A stretch of DNA of 49,438 bases, from assembly GCA_017435645.1 (NCBI GenBank), contig JAFSER010000002.1, forward strand, positions 1-49,438, in the 5' to 3' direction. A program made the translations under genes and the position numbers. Each line of letters begins with the position of its first letter. Position 1 is the first letter of the stretch. The notes beneath the pieces were generated by a model. That model was not told the DNA's origin. It was given only the letters and a program-made list of their open reading frames with translations, and searched no databases. Below, piece by piece: positions 44,409 to 49,438 of this stretch. Source of the DNA: Clostridium sp. (GTDB lineage: Bacteria > Bacillota > Clostridia > Clostridiales > Clostridiaceae).

Positions 44409-44475
44409 TTTTAAATTCCATGGAAGTGTTTTATAATAATAAATGTGGGACATATAAATAATATGTGGGACGTTT
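44409..44475 (+). promoter_or_regulatory. cggR promoter and CggR-type operator
   Basis: TATAAT at 44432-44437 with a weak TTTTAA 17 bases upstream. Downstream lie two direct TGTGGGAC repeats whose GGGAC cores (44447-44451 and 44467-44471) are exactly 20 bases apart. That is the spacing of the two half-sites of the known Bacillus CggR operator, also placed just after the promoter. It implies autoregulation of the glycolytic operon. Confidence 0.78.
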
Positions 44476-44497
44476 TTAGACCAAGGGAGGGTTGAGT

Positions 44498-45541
44498 GTG
44501 CAGGAAATGTTATCATTACAGAAAAAAATAGTTCCTGAACTTGTAGAAGTCCTAGAGAAAAGATATAGAATCATGAGGACTATATATTATAATCAACCTA
44601 TCGGAAGACGTGTTTTAGCAAATAAGTTAGATTTAAGTGAGAGAATAGTTAGAACAGAAATAAATTTTCTGAAATCACAAAATTTAATTGAAATTAATAC
44701 TCTGGGGATGACAGTAACTCAAGAAGGACAAGAAGTAGTGGATAAGCTCAAAGATTTTATACATGAAATAAAAGGCTTATCAGATATTGAAGAAAGTATA
44801 AAGGATTTTCTAGGACTAAGAAATGTAATAATAGTACCTGGGGATATAAAAGACAATGAGATTATACTAAAAGAAATAGGTAAAGCTACTGCTAATTATT
44901 TAAAATCTATTATAAAAGATAATATTATTATTGCTATTACAGGTGGTAATACTATTAAAGAATTTGTTGAAGCAGTACCTAGAATAAGTAATCTTGAAGG
45001 AGTGCTAGTTGTACCTGCAAGAGGTGGTATGGGCAAGAAGGTTGAGATACAAGCAAGTACTTTAGCTGCATCGTTAGCTCATAAATTAAATGGTTCTTAT
45101 AAATTGCTTCATATTCCAGAAAATCTTAGTTTAAGTCTTTTAGATACATTATTAAAAGAAAAGGAAATAAAAGAAGTAATAGACAATATTCATAATGCAG
45201 ACATACTTATTTATGGTATTGGTGAGGCTTTAGTAATGGCTGAAAAAAGAGATGTTTCTAAAAAAGAGTATGATAATTTAAAAGCTCTTGGAGCTGTGGG
45301 TGAAGCATTTGGATGTTATTTTAATAAGGATTCAAAAGTAGTTTCACAAAATACTTCTATTGGAATTAATATTAATGAAGCAAGAAAAATTAACACACAT
45401 ATTGCTGTTGCCGCTGGAGAAAATAAAGTAGATGCTATTATTGCAACTATGAGAAATAATTATAATGCAGTATTAGTAACAGATGAAGCAGCAGGTAAAA
45501 AGATTGTGGATTATATTAAAGAACAAAATGAATTAGCTTAA
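44498..45541 (+). CDS. cggR: central glycolytic genes regulator (SorC/DeoR family)
   Basis: A 347-residue repressor of the gap operon, released by fructose-1,6-bisphosphate in Bacillus. The N-terminal winged helix (QPIGRRVLANKLDLSERIVRTE, about 33-54) binds DNA. The C-terminal sugar-binding domain has AITGGNTIKEFVEA, VVPARGGMGKKVE and GAVGEAFGCYF. I chose GTG at 44498, 7 bases after AGGGAGG; the TTG at 44492 lies too close to the ribosome site. gap follows 47 bases after the stop, and the operator lies just upstream. Confidence 0.94.
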   Translation: MQEMLSLQKKIVPELVEVLEKRYRIMRTIYYNQPIGRRVLANKLDLSERIVRTEINFLKSQNLIEINTLGMTVTQEGQEVVDKLKDFIHEIKGLSDIEESIKDFLGLRNVIIVPGDIKDNEIILKEIGKATANYLKSIIKDNIIIAITGGNTIKEFVEAVPRISNLEGVLVVPARGGMGKKVEIQASTLAASLAHKLNGSYKLLHIPENLSLSLLDTLLKEKEIKEVIDNIHNADILIYGIGEALVMAEKRDVSKKEYDNLKALGAVGEAFGCYFNKDSKVVSQNTSIGININEARKINTHIAVAAGENKVDAIIATMRNNYNAVLVTDEAAGKKIVDYIKEQNELA

Positions 45542-45588
45542 AATTTTTAAAATTTTAAATATAACTATTTTTTAGGAGGTAATTGCAA

Positions 45589-46587
45589 ATGGTAAATGTA
45601 GCAATTAATGGTTTTGGTAGAATAGGAAGATTAGCATTAAGATTAATGATTGAAAACCCAGAGTTCAACGTGGTAGCAATCAATGATTTAACTGATGCTA
45701 AGACTTTAGCTCACTTATTTAAATATGATTCTTCTCAAGGAAGATTCAATGGAGAAATCGAAGTTAAAGAAGGAGCTTTCGTAGTTAACGGAAAAGAAAT
45801 AAAAGTTACTGCAGAAAGAAATCCTGCTGACTTACCATGGAAGGAATTAAATGTTGACGTAGTTTTAGAATGTACAGGATTCTTCACATCTCAAGAAAAA
45901 GCAGGCTTACACTTACAAGCTGGTGCTAAGAAAGTTGTTATATCAGCTCCTGCAAGTGGAGATATCAAGACAGTTGTATATAACGTAAACAATGATATAT
46001 TAGATGGATCTGAAACAGTTATTTCAGGTGCTTCATGTACTACAAACTGCTTAGCTCCAATGGCTAAAGTATTAAATGATAAGTTCGGAATCCAAAAAGG
46101 ATTTATGACTACAATCCATGCTTACACTAATGACCAAAATACATTAGATGGTCCTCATGGAAAAGGAGACTTAAGAAGAGCTAGAGCTGCTGCTGCTAGC
46201 ATAATTCCTAACTCAACTGGAGCTGCTAAAGCAATTGGATTAGTTATTCCAGAATTAAAAGGAAAATTAGATGGTGGTGCTCAAAGAGTTCCAGTTATCA
46301 CTGGTTCATTAACTGAATTAGTTGTAACTTTAGATAAAAAAGTAACTGTAGAAGAAATCAACGCTGCTATGGCTGCTGCTGCTAATGAATCATTTGGTTA
46401 CACTGAAGATGAAATAGTTTCAGCTGATATCGTTGGAATTACTTACGGTTCATTATTTGATGCAACTCAAACAAAAGTTATGACAGTTGGAGAAGAACAA
46501 TTAGTAAAAGTTGCTGCTTGGTACGATAACGAAATGTCATACACTAACCAATTAATCAGAACTTTAAAATATTTCGTAACTAGATAA
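45589..46587 (+). CDS. gapA: glyceraldehyde-3-phosphate dehydrogenase, type I
   Basis: A 332-residue NAD-dependent glycolytic enzyme. The Rossmann motif [13 protein letters not shown] is at the start, the catalytic Cys150 lies in [12 protein letters not shown], and HAYTNDQN carries the active-site histidine. The Asp in INDLTD at the end of the second strand favours NAD over NADP. I chose the ATG at 45589, after AGGAGG. Codon use is strongly optimised (AAC, TTC, GGA), as expected for an abundant protein. Confidence 0.97.
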   Translation: MVNVAINGFGRIGRLALRLMIENPEFNVVAINDLTDAKTLAHLFKYDSSQGRFNGEIEVKEGAFVVNGKEIKVTAERNPADLPWKELNVDVVLECTGFFTSQEKAGLHLQAGAKKVVISAPASGDIKTVVYNVNNDILDGSETVISGASCTTNCLAPMAKVLNDKFGIQKGFMTTIHAYTNDQNTLDGPHGKGDLRRARAAAASIIPNSTGAAKAIGLVIPELKGKLDGGAQRVPVITGSLTELVVTLDKKVTVEEINAAMAAAANESFGYTEDEIVSADIVGITYGSLFDATQTKVMTVGEEQLVKVAAWYDNEMSYTNQLIRTLKYFVTR

Positions 46588-46628
46588 TTTAATAGTTTAG
46601 TAATTAATTGAAAATGAAACAATAAATT

Positions 46629-46672
46629 TTGGTCTGGTTTTATAGAAACTCTATGAGGCCAGACCAATTTTA
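46629..46672 (+). terminator. strong hairpin between gap and pgk
   Basis: TTGGTCTGG (46629-46637) pairs with CCAGACCAA (46659-46667), with an inner ATAG/CTAT stem, then TTTTAAATT. It is likely a partial terminator or an mRNA-stabilising 3' end for gap, allowing gap to exceed pgk in amount. Confidence 0.7.
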
Positions 46673-46725
46673 AATTAAGAATATAAATTTTTATAATTTA
46701 AAAATTAAATTAAGAGGTGAAATCA

Positions 46726-47904
46726 ATGAGCTTTAATAAGAAAACTATTGAAGATATAGATGTTAAAGGTAAAAAGGTTTTAGTAAGATGTGACTTTAAT
46801 GTTCCACTAAAGGATGGAGTAATAACTGATGAAAACAGATTAAATGGTGCATTACCAACAATTCAATACTTAGTAAATAATGGTGCAAAAGTTATTCTTT
46901 GTTCACACTTAGGAAAAGATGCATCTAAATCATTAGCTCCAGTTGCTAAGAGATTAAGTGAAATGCTTAACAAAGAAGTAGTATTTGCAAGAGATGAAGA
47001 AGTTGTAGGAGCAAATGCTAGAGCTGCTGTAGAAGCAATGAAAGATGGAGATGTTGTTTTATTAGAAAACACAAGATGCAGAAAAGAAGAAACTAAGAAT
47101 ATTGAAGAATTCTCAAAAGAATTAGCTTCTTTAGCTGATATATTTGTTAATGATGCTTTTGGTACAGCTCACAGAGCTCACTGCTCAACAGTTGGAGTTA
47201 CTAACTTCTTAGATACAGCTGTATGTGGATACTTAATTCAAAAGGAATTAAAGTTCTTAGGTGAAGCAGTAAACAATCCAGTTAGACCATTTGTTGCTAT
47301 ATTAGGTGGAGCTAAGGTTTCAGATAAAATAGCTGTTATAAACAACTTATTAGAAAAAGTTGATACATTAATAATCGGTGGAGGAATGGCCTACACATTC
47401 TTAAAAGCTCAAGGATATGAAGTAGGATCATCTTTAGTAGAAGCAGATAGAATTGACTATGCTAAAGAAATGATTGAAAAGGCAGCTGAAAAAGGAGTTA
47501 AGTTCTTATTACCAGTTGACCACAGAGTTGCTACAGAATTCAAAGATGTAGAAGCAGTAGTAACAGAAGATCAAAATATACCAGCAGGAAGCATGGGATT
47601 AGATATCGGACCTAAGACTGAAGCGTTATATGCTGATGCAGTAAAAGATGCTAAAACAGTTATATGGAATGGACCAATGGGAGTATTTGAATTTGAAAAC
47701 TTCAATAAAGGAACAATTGCAGTTGCTAAAGCTATGGCTGAAGCAGATGCAACAACAGTTATCGGTGGAGGAGACTCAGCTGCAGCTGTTAATATATTAG
47801 GATTCGGAGATAAGATGACTCACATATCTACAGGTGGTGGAGCTTCATTAGAATTCTTAGAAGGTAAGGCTTTACCAGGAATAGAAGCCTTAAACAATAA
47901 ATAA
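46726..47904 (+). CDS. pgk: phosphoglycerate kinase
   Basis: A 392-residue glycolytic kinase. Blocks include [12 protein letters not shown] (about 21-32), CSHLGK, LLENTRC (about 112-118), [24 protein letters not shown], and the nucleotide site GGGDSAAA. I chose the ATG at 46726, after AAGAGGTG; a GTG at 46717 would add three residues. Codons are optimised, as in gap. It follows gap by 138 bases with a hairpin between. Confidence 0.97.
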   Translation: MSFNKKTIEDIDVKGKKVLVRCDFNVPLKDGVITDENRLNGALPTIQYLVNNGAKVILCSHLGKDASKSLAPVAKRLSEMLNKEVVFARDEEVVGANARAAVEAMKDGDVVLLENTRCRKEETKNIEEFSKELASLADIFVNDAFGTAHRAHCSTVGVTNFLDTAVCGYLIQKELKFLGEAVNNPVRPFVAILGGAKVSDKIAVINNLLEKVDTLIIGGGMAYTFLKAQGYEVGSSLVEADRIDYAKEMIEKAAEKGVKFLLPVDHRVATEFKDVEAVVTEDQNIPAGSMGLDIGPKTEALYADAVKDAKTVIWNGPMGVFEFENFNKGTIAVAKAMAEADATTVIGGGDSAAAVNILGFGDKMTHISTGGGASLEFLEGKALPGIEALNNK

Positions 47905-47953
47905 GATATAGATAAATAGATTAATGGGTGAATAGATAGATGATGTAAGGTGG

Positions 47954-48033
47954 AATTAAGAGGTAGAGTTAATAAATTAAGAATTATTTTAAATTAATAA
48001 ATACTTAGATTAATTTTCCTCTTAATTTTTATT
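47954..48033 (+). terminator. large-loop hairpin between pgk and tpi
   Basis: AATTAAGAGG (47954-47963) pairs perfectly with CCTCTTAATT (48018-48027) and is followed by TTTATTATT. The 54-base loop is AT-rich. The same AAGAGG recurs in the tpi ribosome site at about 48048, so the downstream arm could also pair with that site and affect tpi translation. Confidence 0.5.
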
Positions 48034-48061
48034 ATTAATTATTAATAAGAGGTGATTATAT

Positions 48062-48808
48062 ATGAGAAAACCAATAATAGCTGGAAACTGGAAGATGCAT
48101 TATACTCCAGTAGAAGCCGTAAAAGTTGTAGAAGAATTAAAACCATTAGTAGCTAATGCAACATGTGATGTTGTAGTATGTCCTACTTTTGTTTGCTTAG
48201 ATGCTGTATTAAAGGCTGTAGAAGGATCAAACATTAAAGTTGCTGCTCAAAATATGCACTTTGAAGAAAAAGGAGCTTTCACTGGAGAAGTTGCACCTGG
48301 AATGTTAGAAGCAATGGGAGTTAGCTATGTTATTTTAGGGCATAGTGAAAGAAGAGAATATTTTAATGAAACTGATGAAGCTTTAAACAAGAAAGTTAAA
48401 GCTGCATTTGCTCACAATTTAACTCCAATTCTTTGTTGTGGAGAAACTTTAGAGCAAAGAGAAAATGGAACAACTAACGAAGTTGTTGGAGCTCAAATTA
48501 AAGCTGATTTAGAAGGTTTATCAAATGAGTTAGTAGAAAAAGTTGTAATTGCTTATGAGCCAATTTGGGCAATAGGAACAGGAAAGACTGCTACTAATGA
48601 ACAAGCTAATGAAACAATAAAAGCTATCAGAGATGTAGTTGCTGAAATGTTTGGAAAAGAAGTTGCTGATAAAGTAAGAATTCAATACGGTGGATCAGTT
48701 AAGCCAAACACAATTAAAGATCAAATGGCTATGTCAGATATAGATGGAGCTTTAGTTGGTGGAGCTAGTTTAGTTGCTGCTGATTTTTCTCAAATAGTTA
48801 ACTTTTAA
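48062..48808 (+). CDS. tpiA: triosephosphate isomerase
   Basis: A 248-residue TIM-barrel enzyme interconverting dihydroxyacetone phosphate and glyceraldehyde 3-phosphate. Catalytic residues are Lys11 (GNWKMH), the histidine in GHSERREYF, and the glutamate in [10 protein letters not shown]. The phosphate-binding end has QYGGSVKP and GGASL. Length is typical. The ribosome site AAGAGGTGA lies 8 bases before the ATG. Confidence 0.97.
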   Translation: MRKPIIAGNWKMHYTPVEAVKVVEELKPLVANATCDVVVCPTFVCLDAVLKAVEGSNIKVAAQNMHFEEKGAFTGEVAPGMLEAMGVSYVILGHSERREYFNETDEALNKKVKAAFAHNLTPILCCGETLEQRENGTTNEVVGAQIKADLEGLSNELVEKVVIAYEPIWAIGTGKTATNEQANETIKAIRDVVAEMFGKEVADKVRIQYGGSVKPNTIKDQMAMSDIDGALVGGASLVAADFSQIVNF

Positions 48809-48814
48809 TTAGAT

Positions 48815-48850
48815 AAAGGGACTGTCTTTAAAGGGGATAGTCCTTTTGAA
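48815..48850 (+). terminator. terminator after tpi
   Basis: AAAGGGACTGTC pairs with GATAGTCCTTTT (one bulged G, one G.T), followed by a short T-run. It separates tpi from gpmI, which has its own promoter. Confidence 0.75.
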
Positions 48851-48902
48851 TTATATTATATATTTTATTTAAATGCAAAGGTTTACCTAAGTAGTACATT
48901 TA

Positions 48903-48931
48903 TTGTTTAATTACATTTATTATAGTATAAT
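48903..48931 (+). promoter_or_regulatory. promoter for gpmI
   Basis: TTGTTT (48903-48908), a 17-base spacer, TATAAT (48926-48931). It lies about 100 bases before the gpmI ATG, after the tpi terminator. Confidence 0.6.
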
Positions 48932-49033
48932 ATAAGGGAAATTAAGAAATATAATATTATATAAGTTATAGAAGATATTTTAATCTTGAATAAATTAGAT
49001 TTCAAATATATGTTAAAAATTTTGGAGGGAATT

Positions 49034-49438
49034 ATGGCGAAAAAACCTGTAATGCTAATGATATTAGATGGATTTGGAATAGCACCAAAATCAGATGGAA
49101 ATGCTGTAGAAGCAGCAAAAAAACCTAACTATGATAAATTAATGGCAAATTATCCACATACACAATTACAAGCAAGTGGATTATATGTAGGATTACCTGA
49201 TGGTCAAATGGGTAATTCAGAAGTAGGTCACTTAAATATTGGTGCAGGAAGAATTATATATCAAGAATTAACAAGAATAACAAAAGAAATAAATGAAGGT
49301 GGATTCTTTAAAAATGAAGCTTTAACTTTAGCTATTAAAAATGCTAAAGAAAATAATTCATCATTACACTTAATGGGATTATTATCAGATGGAGGAGTTC
49401 ACTCACATATAGATCATTTAAAAGGATTATTAAATTTA
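49034..49438 (+). CDS. gpmI: 2,3-bisphosphoglycerate-independent phosphoglycerate mutase, 5' part
   Basis: The first 135 codons, cut by the window end. The metal-binding Asp12 ([11 protein letters not shown]) and the catalytic Ser62 ([13 protein letters not shown]) are in place, and [15 protein letters not shown] near the end holds the substrate-site histidine. This is the manganese-dependent, cofactor-independent mutase common in spore formers. The ribosome site is GGAGGGA, 7 bases upstream of the ATG. It completes the lower glycolytic cluster. Confidence 0.96.
   Translation, partial: MAKKPVMLMILDGFGIAPKSDGNAVEAAKKPNYDKLMANYPHTQLQASGLYVGLPDGQMGNSEVGHLNIGAGRIIYQELTRITKEINEGGFFKNEALTLAIKNAKENNSSLHLMGLLSDGGVHSHIDHLKGLLNL

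Overview
The window is a low-GC, densely coded stretch of a spore-forming anaerobic Firmicute, best matched by the genus Clostridium. The reasons are the very AT-rich third codon positions, purine-rich AGGAGG ribosome sites, frequent GTG/TTG starts, the sporulation trio prkA-yhbH-spoVR, rubrerythrin, a Cys T-box ahead of cysK, and the cggR-gap-pgk-tpi-gpmI glycolytic cluster. I cannot name the species from the sequence alone. I see no tRNA, rRNA, CRISPR array, transposase or integrase.

Layout. 1-4100: a SWIM/SNF2 helicase followed by a DUF488 protein. 4240-5740 (minus strand): a Pro/Gly-rich, possibly spore-surface protein and a 45-residue protein. 6000-21820: a plus-strand block of seven exported or membrane-anchored proteins. 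It holds a small, apparently highly expressed secreted protein (6122); two paralogous membrane-tethered accessory proteins (6943, 9671); a membrane-tethered 688-residue protein whose C-terminal domain copies the 6122 protein (7533); a second small secreted protein (10196); a 3325-residue giant (11036) with about 13 mucin/carbohydrate-binding-like modules alternating with Ig-like domains and ending in a small domain that resembles the secreted ones; and a small membrane-tethered protein (21329). None has an LPXTG, S-layer-homology or WxL motif. This is my candidate for an undescribed surface fibre or adhesin-display system.

22030-28680: prkA-yhbH-spoVR (spoVR seems to start at a non-canonical AUU), then rubrerythrin with two unknown acidic proteins, then pssA on the minus strand. 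29000-31540: a lipid kinase and a cytoplasmic MgtE_N/CBS protein behind a leader that can fold in two mutually exclusive ways around its ribosome site. 31650-35850: Cys T-box, cysK, cysE, queG, plsC, nth. 36041-42210: an envelope block with Ddl, an OmpR-type response regulator and its histidine kinase, a GH25 muramidase and a VanW-family membrane protein. 42490-43980: trmL and a DegV protein. 44400-49438: cggR behind a two-repeat operator, then gap, pgk, tpi and the first 135 codons of gpmI, with hairpins between most of the genes.

Functionally, core metabolism and envelope maintenance surround one accessory-looking surface block. The giant's mucin-binding array suggests an organism of an animal gut or mucosal surface. 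That is an inference from domain families, not something shown directly.
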